Below, piece after piece: positions 27,141-34,995 of a DNA stretch of 64,000 nucleotides (positions within the stretch are counted from its first letter, which is position 1; each line of letters starts with the position of its first letter). The notes beneath the pieces are model-generated. The model had not been told where the DNA came from and ran no database searches. It saw only the letters and a program-made list of their open reading frames with translations. Where the stretch lies: positions 186,001 to 250,000 of the forward strand of contig NZ_ACIS01000005.1 of assembly GCF_000174355.1 (NCBI RefSeq). The letters run 5' to 3'. The stretch is from Pseudogulbenkiania ferrooxidans 2002 (GTDB lineage: Bacteria > Pseudomonadota > Gammaproteobacteria > Burkholderiales > Chromobacteriaceae). A program made the position numbers and the translations under genes.

Positions 27141-27291
27141 ATCTGATTGTCGTGCCTAGAACCCCGACTCGTTGGGCTTCATTTCATCCAGAATCATTCT
27201 GCTTTGCTGTGAGGTGGAGCTGATTCGTTGTGCAAGTGTGTGGATGGTACATTACGATAAATTAGTTAAAGACCACAAGGTGAGGTACCTC

Positions 27292-27603
27292 ATGAGCCGT
27301 TCCCAATCAATCGTCGACTATCTGAAAAAGCTACCACAATTTATGCCGGCTGGGCCGGTCGAGTGCCTCGACACTAGAACGGGGGCTAGAGTTTTTGCGC
27401 CTGTTGATGCGGAGAGAGCTGCTCAGGGATTCCTGGCGGTTGAGTTTCCTGGTGGCAAGATGTTTGAAGTGATTGGCGATTTGTATTTTCAGGTGCAAAT
27501 CGTCGATGCAGTTAATATCTGGTTGGCACTTGGTGAAATGAACGGCAGCCTAGAGGGGCTAGTTCAAAATCAAATGGAGCATTACCGCTTGAAGGTGGGT
27601 TAG
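27292..27603 (+). CDS. Small hypothetical protein
   Basis: A 103-residue protein starting at ATG 27292 behind AAGGTGAGG; longer in-frame starts (27172, 27244) lack a ribosome-binding site. It is soluble and not recognised: MSRSQSIVDYLKKLPQFMPA, then FLAVEFPGGKMFEVIGDLYF and a helical end. Base composition is less GC-rich than the resident genes, and it sits at the edge of the AT-rich island holding the alarmone synthetase, with which it is convergent. No family could be assigned. Confidence 0.6.
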   Translation: MSRSQSIVDYLKKLPQFMPAGPVECLDTRTGARVFAPVDAERAAQGFLAVEFPGGKMFEVIGDLYFQVQIVDAVNIWLALGEMNGSLEGLVQNQMEHYRLKVG

Positions 27604-27685
27604 CAACAGCCTTGACACCATTCTTAAGCGTATGGTTTTTTGTGAGCCGCAACAAATTTACGTGGTACTGGTGTGGGTATGAGCC

Positions 27686-27714
27686 AAAAAAGAGCCGCAA
27701 TGCGGCTCTTTTTT
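27686..27714. terminator. Bidirectional terminator between convergent island genes
   Basis: A 13-bp perfect stem with A/T flanks (AAAAAAGAGCCGC at 27686-27698, GCGGCTCTTTTTT at 27702-27714), AAT loop. The core is identical to the terminator at 5139. Confidence 0.85.
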
Positions 27715-27769
27715 ATGTTTAATGCTTTCATTGTTTGAGGGTAAGTTTTTAAATAGAGCTGGAGTGTCT

Positions 27770-28723
27770 TTATTTTCTCTTGGTCCAGTAATTTGATCTT
27801 TGCAATTTTGCTTTGGCGCGTAAATATTCCTCATGAATGTTGATTTGTTCTAAATGATTGTTCGTGAAATTATTTTCCAGTAGCGATTGCTGTATGATTT
27901 TGTGATCAAGTTGGAGCTTTAATTCTGATATTAGCTGATCCTTTGTTTGTGCGTCGCCGCTAAGTAAATTGACTCTATCGAGGAGGTTTTGAATTTTTTC
28001 CTGCTGTTCTACATGCTTTGTGCTGTGCTCAATGAGGGCGAGATTGAGTCTTTGTATGTGGGATCCCATCTCGTCAGCTTGGCCTGCTGTCCTGTTGAAT
28101 AAAAGTAAATATTCTTCAATCACGTCAGGGGGGCTCTGTTTGTATCTTATCTTATGGTCAATTTCGCTCCAGCCTTCCTCAAAGATTGTTCGTGCTTGTA
28201 TTTCAACGTAATGTAAATCTAAAAAAGGCTTGCTCTCAATTATGTAATGAACGGATCTGTACCCTGCACGGTGTGGTTCAATAGTGCATTCTCTCTCTTG
28301 ATATAAATTCTGATCATCGCCGTCGCGAATTTTTGCCACTGGTCCTTCTTTAATTGACCATTTGTTTTTGACAAAATCATCAATTCCTTGCCAGTCATTC
28401 TTGAATAGATGTATTGCTCTAACGCCAATGATATCCGTAATTTTTTCTTGGTAGTTTCTTGCGGTGATTGGGCCGTTTTTTTCACGCCATTCGGCGTTGG
28501 ATGACTTTCTGAATATCTTTTCTATCAAACTGGCTTCGCTTTTTATTCTGTATTTTAGCGAGTGGACATGTCTACAATTTCTAATTGTGGAGACTACTAG
28601 GTTGCCAGTTACTTCAAAAGCCTCTCGATTGAGGCGGTAGTGCTCTTGTATTTCTTGGAGGCATTCTTCCGTAATTTGTGCGGCGTCCAGTTGCTCTTTC
28701 GGTAGTCTATATTTGGTATCCAT
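27770..28723 (-). CDS. RelA/SpoT-domain small alarmone synthetase
   Basis: A 317-residue protein with one (p)ppGpp synthetase domain (about 55-230) and a helical C-terminal 90 residues. Synthetase motifs are intact: LKYRIKSEASLIEKIFRK, DIIGVRAIHL, GYRSVHY, and YVEIQARTIFEEGWSEIDHK followed by IRYK. There is no HD hydrolase, TGS or ACT domain, so it is neither long RelA nor SpoT. The gene is strikingly AT-rich against its GC-rich surroundings, indicating acquisition by transfer. Single-domain synthetases of this kind include housekeeping SAS enzymes and toxSAS/CapRel-type phage-defence toxins. Which applies here is open. Confidence 0.88.
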   Translation of the reverse strand: MDTKYRLPKEQLDAAQITEECLQEIQEHYRLNREAFEVTGNLVVSTIRNCRHVHSLKYRIKSEASLIEKIFRKSSNAEWREKNGPITARNYQEKITDIIGVRAIHLFKNDWQGIDDFVKNKWSIKEGPVAKIRDGDDQNLYQERECTIEPHRAGYRSVHYIIESKPFLDLHYVEIQARTIFEEGWSEIDHKIRYKQSPPDVIEEYLLLFNRTAGQADEMGSHIQRLNLALIEHSTKHVEQQEKIQNLLDRVNLLSGDAQTKDQLISELKLQLDHKIIQQSLLENNFTNNHLEQINIHEEYLRAKAKLQRSNYWTKRK

Positions 28724-28763
28724 AAAAATCCAAATAAGTTATCTATATGACATTATTCGCAAT

Positions 28764-28788
28764 GAAAAAAGAGGGCAGTTTCCTGCCC
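28764..28788 (-). terminator. Terminator of nrdB
   Basis: On the minus strand GGGCAG-GAAA-CTGCCC (28788-28773) is followed by TCTTTTTTC, just past the nrdB stop. Confidence 0.8.
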
Positions 28789-28803
28789 AATTTTGTCAAA
28801 AAA

Positions 28804-29886
28804 TCAATCCCAGCTCAGTGCCCCGCCGGTCTGATACTCCGTAACTCTCGTCTCAAAAAAATTCTTCTCTTTCTTCAAGTCGATCATCTCGGACATCCAC
28901 GGGAACGGGTTGGTCACGCCCGGGAACATCGGCTCCAGGCCGATCTGCTGCATGCGGCGGTTGGCGATGAAGCGCAGGTATTCCTTGAACATGGCGGCGT
29001 TGAGGCCCAGCACGCCGCGCGGCATGGTGTCTTCGGCGTAGGCGTATTCCAGTTCCACCGCGTGCTTGAACAGGCCGGTGATCTCGGCCTTGAATTCTTC
29101 GGTCCAGAGCTGCGGGTTTTCCTGCTTCACGGTGTTGATCAGGTCGATGCCGAAATTGCAGTGCATGGACTCGTCGCGCAGGATGTACTGGTACTGCTCG
29201 GCGGCGCCGGTCATCTTGTTCTGGCGGCCCAGCGCCAGGATCTGCACGAAGCCGACATAGAAGAACAGGCCTTCCATGATGCAGGCGAACACGATCAGCG
29301 ACTTGAGCAGCTGCTGGTCGGTTTCGGTGGTGCCGGTCTTGAATTCCGGGTTGCACAGGGTGTCGATGAACGGGATCAGGAACTCGTCCTTGTCACGGAT
29401 GGATTTGATCTCGTGGTAGGCATTGAACACTTCGCCTTCGTCGAGGCCGAGCGATTCGACGATGTACTGGTAGGCGTGGGTGTGGATGGCTTCGTCGAAG
29501 GCCTGGCGCAGCAGGAACTGACGGCATTCCGGCGCGGTGATCTGGCGGTAGGTGCCGAGCACGATGTTGTTGGCGGCGAGGCTGTCGGCGGTGACGAAGA
29601 AGCCGAGGTTGCGCTTGACGAGGCGCATTTCGTCTTCGGAAAGCTGGCCGGTTTTCCACTGTTCGATGTCGCGCTGCATGTTCACTTCTTGCGGCATCCA
29701 GTGGTTGGCGCACTGCGCCAGGTATTTTTCCCAAGCCCACTTGTACTTGAACGGGACGAGCTGGTTGACGTCGGTCTGGCCGTTGATGACGCGCTTGTCG
29801 CTGGCGTTGACGCGGCCGGTGCCGTGGGCGTCCATCGAGTTGTTGGCGGCGGTAACGGGGGTGATCGGGTCTTCAAAGCTCAGCAT
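28804..29886 (-). CDS. nrdB: Class Ia ribonucleotide reductase, beta subunit
   Basis: A 360-residue R2 protein. The ATG at 29886 has CAGGAG at good spacing, so the 17-residue upstream extension is not used. Di-iron ligand helices include [31 protein letters not shown] and [13 protein letters not shown]; the radical-bearing Tyr is expected in the first group. It pairs with NrdA to reduce ribonucleoside diphosphates. It is downstream of nrdA on the same strand but separated by a lipoprotein gene and repeats, so co-transcription is uncertain. Confidence 0.95.
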   Translation of the reverse strand: MLSFEDPITPVTAANNSMDAHGTGRVNASDKRVINGQTDVNQLVPFKYKWAWEKYLAQCANHWMPQEVNMQRDIEQWKTGQLSEDEMRLVKRNLGFFVTADSLAANNIVLGTYRQITAPECRQFLLRQAFDEAIHTHAYQYIVESLGLDEGEVFNAYHEIKSIRDKDEFLIPFIDTLCNPEFKTGTTETDQQLLKSLIVFACIMEGLFFYVGFVQILALGRQNKMTGAAEQYQYILRDESMHCNFGIDLINTVKQENPQLWTEEFKAEITGLFKHAVELEYAYAEDTMPRGVLGLNAAMFKEYLRFIANRRMQQIGLEPMFPGVTNPFPWMSEMIDLKKEKNFFETRVTEYQTGGALSWD

Positions 29887-29924
29887 GCGGATACTCCTGG
29901 TTATTCTTTCTAAAGTGTTTCGAT

Positions 29925-29960
29925 GGGCTTCGGCCAACCTTCAAAGGTTGGCCGAAGCCC
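29925..29960. repeat. Inverted pair of the CTTCGGCCAACC element
   Basis: A 17-bp perfect palindrome (GGGCTTCGGCCAACCTT at 29925-29941 and its complement at 29944-29960) separated by two bases, just upstream of nrdB. No T-tract on either side. Confidence 0.85.
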
Positions 29961-29972
29961 GATGTTTCAATG

Positions 29973-30012
29973 CCATTCCGAAACCGGCTCGGCGGAGCCG
30001 GCTTGAGAATGG
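29973..30012. repeat. Inverted repeat with CCGGCTC core
   Basis: CCATTC...CCGGCTC (29984-29990) pairs with GAGCCGG (29995-30001)...GAATGG. Its architecture mirrors the repeat at 30746-30786 on the other side of the lipoprotein gene. Confidence 0.7.
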
Positions 30013-30104
30013 GGCAGGGGGCGGGCCCTGCCGATTGCCGCCCGGTCGACCGGCGACGCGGTGTTTCGCCCGTCTTGCGGCCGGCGCTTGCCTGTCGGTC
30101 CGTT

Positions 30105-30680
30105 TCAGTAGCCGCCGTTCACCCGGCCGGTGAGCGGGCGGATCGCGATCGACGACAAGTCGTTCACCTTCCACACTCGGCGCATGTGGCCGAAGTCGCG
30201 GCGCTGCGCATCGCGCAGTTCCACTTCGGGACGGTAGTTGAGGTCGAACCACACTTCGCCGAGGTAGACCGTTTCGCCCTCGCGGATGTCGAACGGCTTG
30301 TTCAGCGCAAAGTGTGTGACGCGGTGGTAAGAAGACCACCACAAGTCGTCGTCGCTCCACTGGCCCCAGGCGTCCTGCAGTTCGTAGCGCCCCGGCGGCA
30401 GCGCCACCAGTTGCAGCTTGCCTTCCGCCGGGCTCATGCCTTCTTCGCCGAACACGGTGTCGGTGTTGAAGCTGGCCCAGACCGTGCCGTGCCGGCTGTT
30501 GTCCAGACCGCGCCAGTTGAGGTTGGCGCTGGCGCTGTCCGGCGTGAAGGTGCGCACCGTCATCGAAAAGATCGCGTAACCCTGGCCCGGCGGCGGCTTC
30601 AGCGAGCCGTGCAATTGGTCGGCCATGGTGGTGCAGCCGGCGAGCAGGACGATGACACACAGCAGCAGTAAACGGCGCAT
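30105..30680 (-). CDS. Lipoprotein of unknown function between nrdA and nrdB
   Basis: A 191-residue lipoprotein; the ATG at 30680 has GAGGAGA upstream. The leader is MRRLLLLCVIVLLAGC with the lipidated Cys at 16. The mature part is beta-rich (GYAIFSMTVRTFTPD, LQLVALPPGRYELQDAWGQW, GETVYLGEVWFDLNYRPEVE), similar in style to DUF2846 lipoproteins but not assignable. The gene interrupts the nrdA-nrdB pair and is bracketed by two mirrored sets of inverted repeats, suggesting it arrived as a unit. Codon use is like its neighbours. Confidence 0.75.
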   Translation of the reverse strand: MRRLLLLCVIVLLAGCTTMADQLHGSLKPPPGQGYAIFSMTVRTFTPDSASANLNWRGLDNSRHGTVWASFNTDTVFGEEGMSPAEGKLQLVALPPGRYELQDAWGQWSDDDLWWSSYHRVTHFALNKPFDIREGETVYLGEVWFDLNYRPEVELRDAQRRDFGHMRRVWKVNDLSSIAIRPLTGRVNGGY

Positions 30681-30745
30681 GACAATCTCCTCGGCGACGT
30701 GAGGTCGCATGGGGTTTTGACTGGCCGGACGGCTACCGGGTTCGG

Positions 30746-30786
30746 CTCATCCTGAAGCCGGCTCGGGGAACCGGCTTGGGGATGAG
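30746..30786. repeat. Inverted repeat with AAGCCGG core
   Basis: CTCATCC-TG-AAGCCGG (30746-30761) pairs with CCGGCTT-GG-GGATGAG (30771-30786). It is a mirror partner of the 29973-30012 repeat. Confidence 0.7.
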
Positions 30787-30787
30787 G

Positions 30788-30820
30788 GGTTGGCCGAAGC
30801 GGGCTTCGCTTCGGCCAACC
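30788..30820. repeat. Second inverted pair of the CTTCGGCCAACC element
   Basis: GGTTGGCCGAAGC (30788-30800) and GCTTCGGCCAACC (30808-30820) around a 7-nt loop. Here the arms are in the opposite order to the pair at 29925. Confidence 0.8.
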
Positions 30821-30894
30821 TTGGCGGAACGCTCCATTCCTTCGCAACGCTACGCTTGCCTTGCTCGGTCAGGGGCTTCCGCTCCACTTCTACA

Positions 30895-30912
30895 TTATTG
30901 GCAAGCCTCGCA
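30895..30912. repeat. Duplicate of the nrdA 3' end
   Basis: The 18 bases TTATTGGCAAGCCTCGCA are identical to 31002-31019, which encode the last five residues and stop of NrdA (CEACQ-stop). The copy lies 107 bp downstream of the gene and is out of frame with it. Confidence 0.8.
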
Positions 30913-31001
30913 TGTTCTGCGGGCCTGGCGATTCACCGCGCAAGGCGGTGCATCGCATCCGGGTTGTTGCTTCGCATCAACCGCCGATGGTTCCGCTTGC
31001 C

Positions 31002-33851
31002 TTATTGGCAAGCCTCGCAGTCGGGGTTGTCGATCGAGCAGAACTTGGCGTCGGTGGCCGGGGTGTTGTCCACTTCCGGCGCGGCGCTCACGGCCGGGGT
31101 GGTGGCCGATACCGCGTTCAGCTCGCCGCCGCGACCGGTCGACTTCTCGGCGCTGGTGGCCGCCAGGGTGCGCAGGTAGTAGGTGGTCTTCAGGCCGCGT
31201 ACCCAGGCGTACTTGTACAGCTCGTCCAGCTTCTTGCCCGAGGCGCCAGCCATGTAGAGGTTCAGCGACTGCGCCTGGTCGATCCACTTCTGGCGGCGGC
31301 TGGCGGCGTCCACCAGCCATTTCGGGTCCATCTCGAAGGCGGTGGCGTAGATCGCCTTGAGCTCGGCCGGGATGCGGTCGATGCGGCCCAGGCTGCCGTC
31401 GAAGTATTTCAGGTCAGAGACCATCACTTCGTCCCACAGGCCGAGCTTCTTCAGGTCGCGCACCAGGTGTTCGTTGGTGACGGTGAATTCGCCCGACAGG
31501 TTGGATTTCACGAACAGGTTCTGGTAGGTCGGCTCGATCGAGGCGGACACGCCGATGATGTTGGCGATGGTCGCGGTCGGGGCGATGGCCAGGCAGTTCG
31601 AGTTGCGCATGCCGTGTTCCTTGATGCGCTCGCGCAGCTTGTTCCAGTCCAGGCGCTCGGTGCGGTCCACGTCGAGGTAGCCGCCGCGTTCGGCCGCCAG
31701 CAGGTTGATGCTGTCGTGCGGCAGCACGCCGCGATCCCACAGGCTGCCCTTGTACGACGGGTAACGGCCGCGTTCCTGGGCCAGTTCGCTCGACGCCCAG
31801 TAGGCGTGGTACGCCACCAGTTCCATCGATTCATCGGCGAACTCGACCGCTTCCTGCGAGGCGTACGGAATGCGCTTCATGTGCAGGCAGTCCTGGAAGC
31901 CCATGATGCCCATGCCGACCGGACGGTGCTTCAGGTTGGAGTTGCGCGCCTTCTTCACCGGGTAGAAGTTGATGTCGATGACGTTGTCCAGCATGCGCAT
32001 GGCGATGCGGATGGTGCGCTGCAGCTTGGCGCCGTCGAGCGTGCCGTCGGCCTGCATGTGGCGGGCCAGGTTGACCGAGCCCAGGTTGCACACGGCGATT
32101 TCGTCGTCGTTGGTGTTGAGCGTGATCTCGGTGCACAGGTTGGAGCTGTGAACCACGCCCATGTGGCCTTGCGGGCTGCGGATGTTGCACGGATCCTTGA
32201 AGGTGATCCACGGGTGGCCGGTTTCAAACAGCATGGTCAGCATCTTGCGCCACAGGCTCAGGGCCGGGATGCGCTTGGACACCTTGATCTCGCCGCGGGC
32301 GGCCATGGCTTCGTATTCCTGGTAGCGCTTCTCGAAGGCAGCGCCGACCAGATCGTGCAGGTCCGGGCACTCGGACGGCGACAGCAGCGTCCACTCGGCG
32401 CCGTCCATCACGCGCTTCATGAACAGGTCCGGAATCCAGTTGGCGGTGTTCATGTCGTGGGTGCGGCGGCGGTCGTCACCGGTGTTCTTGCGCAGCTCGA
32501 CGAATTCCTCGATATCGAGGTGCCAGGTTTCCAGGTAGGCGCATACCGCGCCCTTGCGCTTGCCGCCTTGGTTGACCGCCACGGCGGTGTCGTTGACCAC
32601 CTTCAGGAACGGCACCACGCCTTGCGACTTGCCGTTGGTGCCCTTGATGTGCGAGCCCATGGCGCGCACCGGGGTCCAGTCGTTGCCCAGGCCGCCGGCA
32701 AACTTGGAGAGCAGGGCGTTTTCCTTGATGCCTTCGTAGATGCCGTCGAGGTCGTCCGCGATGGTGGTCAGGTAGCAGCTGGAGAGCTGGCTGCGGCGCG
32801 TGCCGGAGTTGAACAGCGTCGGGGTGGACGACATGAAGTCGAAGCTCGACAGCACGTTGTAGAACTCGATGGCGCGCGCTTCGCGCTCCACCTCGTTCAG
32901 AGCCAGACCCATGGCGACGCGCATGTAGAACGCCTGCGGCATCTCGATGCGGGTGCCGTTCACGTGCAGGAAGTAGCGGTCGTACAGGGTCTGCAGGCCG
33001 AGGTAGCCGAATTGCAGGTCGCGGCTGGCGTCGAGTGCGGCGCCCAGTTTTTTCAGGTCGTACTCGCCCAGACGCTCGTCCAAGAGTTCGGCGGCGATGC
33101 CCTTCTTGATGGCCTGCGGGAAGTAGCTGACGTAGCACTCGCCCATTTCTTCCTGGCTGACGGCTTCGCCGAGGATTTCCAGGCGGATGTTGTTGAGCAG
33201 CAGGCGGGCGGTGACATAGTCGTAGGCCGGGTCCTGCTCGATCATGGCGCGCGCGGCCAGGATGGCGGACTTGTTGACTTCTTCTTCGCTGACGCCGTCG
33301 TAGATGTTCTTCAGCGTTTCGGTGAGGATGGCGTCGACGTCGGTTTCGGCCAGGCCCACGCAGGCCGATTCGATGGTGGCGCGCAGCTTGGCGATGTCGA
33401 GCGGCAGCTTGGCGCCGTTCTTGCGCACCACGTTGATGGTGATCTGGGTCAGGGCTTCGCCACGGGCGGCGCGCTCGCGCGAGCGCTCTTCACGGTACAG
33501 CACGTAGGCGCGGGCCACGTCGTGCTCGCCGGCGCGCATCAGCGACAGCTCCACCTGGTCCTGGATGTCTTCGATGTGGATGGCGCCGCCTTCCGGCTTG
33601 CGGCGCATCAGCGCACTCACCACCATCTCGGTCAGTTGGGCGACCTTGTCGCGGATGCTGGCGGAGGTCGCGCCCTGGTGCCCCATGATCGCCAGGAAGG
33701 CCTTGGTCATGGCGATGGAAATCTTGACCGGTTCGAACGGTACGACGGCGCCATTGCGGCGGATGGTCTTGTACTGGCTGAAGTCGGCTTGCGGTGCGGC
33801 GGCTCGGCCGAGCTCGGCGGCAGTTTGCCCTTCAAAGGTGGTCAGTTGCAT
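31002..33851 (-). CDS. nrdA: Class Ia ribonucleotide reductase, alpha subunit
   Basis: A 949-residue R1 protein; the ATG at 33851 follows AAGAGGG, so the 30-residue upstream extension is dropped. Two consecutive ATP-cone domains seem present: YKTIRRNGAVVPFEPVKISI at about 28-120, then TINVVRKNGAKLPLDIAKL at about 130-220, as in Pseudomonas NrdA. Catalytic segments include SSCYLTTIADDLDGIY, CNLGSVNLARHM and NSNCLAIAPTATIANIIG. The C-terminal CEAC-Q supplies the redox-shuttling cysteines. A preceding NrdR box suggests NrdR repression. Confidence 0.96.
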   Translation of the reverse strand: MQLTTFEGQTAAELGRAAAPQADFSQYKTIRRNGAVVPFEPVKISIAMTKAFLAIMGHQGATSASIRDKVAQLTEMVVSALMRRKPEGGAIHIEDIQDQVELSLMRAGEHDVARAYVLYREERSRERAARGEALTQITINVVRKNGAKLPLDIAKLRATIESACVGLAETDVDAILTETLKNIYDGVSEEEVNKSAILAARAMIEQDPAYDYVTARLLLNNIRLEILGEAVSQEEMGECYVSYFPQAIKKGIAAELLDERLGEYDLKKLGAALDASRDLQFGYLGLQTLYDRYFLHVNGTRIEMPQAFYMRVAMGLALNEVEREARAIEFYNVLSSFDFMSSTPTLFNSGTRRSQLSSCYLTTIADDLDGIYEGIKENALLSKFAGGLGNDWTPVRAMGSHIKGTNGKSQGVVPFLKVVNDTAVAVNQGGKRKGAVCAYLETWHLDIEEFVELRKNTGDDRRRTHDMNTANWIPDLFMKRVMDGAEWTLLSPSECPDLHDLVGAAFEKRYQEYEAMAARGEIKVSKRIPALSLWRKMLTMLFETGHPWITFKDPCNIRSPQGHMGVVHSSNLCTEITLNTNDDEIAVCNLGSVNLARHMQADGTLDGAKLQRTIRIAMRMLDNVIDINFYPVKKARNSNLKHRPVGMGIMGFQDCLHMKRIPYASQEAVEFADESMELVAYHAYWASSELAQERGRYPSYKGSLWDRGVLPHDSINLLAAERGGYLDVDRTERLDWNKLRERIKEHGMRNSNCLAIAPTATIANIIGVSASIEPTYQNLFVKSNLSGEFTVTNEHLVRDLKKLGLWDEVMVSDLKYFDGSLGRIDRIPAELKAIYATAFEMDPKWLVDAASRRQKWIDQAQSLNLYMAGASGKKLDELYKYAWVRGLKTTYYLRTLAATSAEKSTGRGGELNAVSATTPAVSAAPEVDNTPATDAKFCSIDNPDCEACQ

Positions 33852-33941
33852 GGGGCCCTCTTGCTTTGGGTGGTGGATTGTCAGCGGGACGAAACCGCTG
33901 TGGACAAGTCTGTTGAAAAGCTGTGTGTTAGCTGTGGGCAA

Positions 33942-33957
33942 ACACTATATATATTGT
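33942..33957. promoter_or_regulatory. NrdR box
   Basis: ACACTATATATATTGT matches the NrdR palindrome acaCwAtATaTwGtgt well. It lies about 90 bp upstream of nrdA and overlaps a TATATA that may be the -10 element. Confidence 0.75.
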
Positions 33958-33972
33958 TTTACTGCGGAACAG

Positions 33973-33988
33973 GCCCAAATTCTAGTGG
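33973..33988. promoter_or_regulatory. Degenerate second NrdR box
   Basis: GCCCAAATTCTAGTGG starts exactly 31 bp from the first box, the usual three-turn spacing. It keeps about 10 of 16 consensus positions, including the central C and G. Confidence 0.5.
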
Positions 33989-34203
33989 TGAGTGAGCGGC
34001 AGAACAAGTCTTGACAGCGCGCTGGAAAACGGAAATCCGCGTGGTTATTGGCTTTGCGGGCCACTTCCCGTTTTCGGTGCTTGCCGCGCTATTGCGGTGC
34101 GGCAGGCTACAAGCCCCGTATTACAAGGAATGGTTCGCTGGCAACAAAACAACACCAGATGGTGTGGGCATGGCGTGTGGCGGCGATGCTACGCCGCAGG
34201 CAT

Positions 34204-34228
34204 GAAAAAACCGCCACGGTGGGCGGTT
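34204..34228 (-). terminator. Terminator of rluD-pgeF
   Basis: AACCGCC / GGCGGTT (34209-34215, 34222-34228) read on the minus strand into TTTTTTC, just past the pgeF stop. Confidence 0.75.
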
Positions 34229-34251
34229 CGTGTCGTGGCCAAACCCGCTGC

Positions 34252-34995
34252 TCAGGGTTCGATCCAGATCAGGCTCGCCATGCGCCCGGTGGTGCGGTCG
34301 CGGCGGTAGGAGAAGAAGCGCTCGCGATCGATCACGGTGCAGAAGTCGCCGCCGTAAACCTCGCTGATGCCGAGTGCCGCCAGCCGCTGTCGTGCCAGCG
34401 TGTAGATGTCGGCCAGGAACTTGCCCTCGCCGATGTCGGTGAAGGCTTGGGCGGCGGCCGGATCGTGCGCCATGAAGGCAGCACGTACCTCGGCGCCGAC
34501 TTCGAAGGCATCCGGCCCGATGGCCGGGCCGAGCCAGGCCATGAGGTTGGCCGCCTGCTCGTTCATTGCGCTCACCGTGGCCTCGATCACGCCGTCGCAC
34601 AGCCCGCGCCAGCCGGCATGGGCGGCACCGACCACGCTGCCGTCACGGCTGGTAAGCAGTACCGGCAGGCAGTCCGCGGTCATGATCACGCATACCGCAT
34701 CTGGGGTGCGGCTCACGCTGGCATCGGCCTCGGGCGGAGTTTCGGTGACGTCGGCGGCGTTAACCACGCGCGTGCCGTGCACCTGGTTGAGCCAGGCCGG
34801 CTCCTCCGGCACGAAGCGGCGCAGCGTCTCGCGGTTGAGGGAAACATGCTCGGGCAGGTCGCCGACGTGGGCGCCGAGGTTGAAGCTGTCATAGGGCGCT
34901 TCGCTGACGCCGCCCTTGCGGGTGGTGATCAGGGTCTTGACCTTGGCCGGTGCCGGCCAGTCGGCCGTCAGCCAGTCGGGGTTAGTCGCGAACAT
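34252..34995 (-). CDS. pgeF: PgeF/YfiH purine nucleoside phosphorylase-laccase family
   Basis: A 247-residue protein from ATG 34995 (GAGGTGC upstream); an ATG at 35010 is also possible. Family motifs: NLGAHVGD, QVHGTRVV, the Cys/His metal site MTADCLPVLL and AAHAGWRGLCDGVIEATV, plus a late GGDFCTVIDRERFFSYRRD. The family includes E. coli PgeF, which corrects mis-incorporated serine in peptidoglycan precursors, and multi-copper-like or purine nucleoside phosphorylase activities. It overlaps the 3' end of rluD by 14 bp, the usual rluD-pgeF operon. Confidence 0.93.
   Translation of the reverse strand: MFATNPDWLTADWPAPAKVKTLITTRKGGVSEAPYDSFNLGAHVGDLPEHVSLNRETLRRFVPEEPAWLNQVHGTRVVNAADVTETPPEADASVSRTPDAVCVIMTADCLPVLLTSRDGSVVGAAHAGWRGLCDGVIEATVSAMNEQAANLMAWLGPAIGPDAFEVGAEVRAAFMAHDPAAAQAFTDIGEGKFLADIYTLARQRLAALGISEVYGGDFCTVIDRERFFSYRRDRTTGRMASLIWIEP

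Noticed and set aside
30895-31320. Frame ending in CEACQ, suggesting an nrdA frameshift product
   Set aside because: The upstream part is an out-of-frame reading of nrdA. Only the 18-bp duplication produces the matching tail, so it is not a separate protein.
30861-33995. 1044-codon frame antisense to nrdA
   Set aside because: It mirrors the nrdA codon pattern, and its translation is Val/His/Gln-rich with no domain; nrdA is unmistakable on the other strand.
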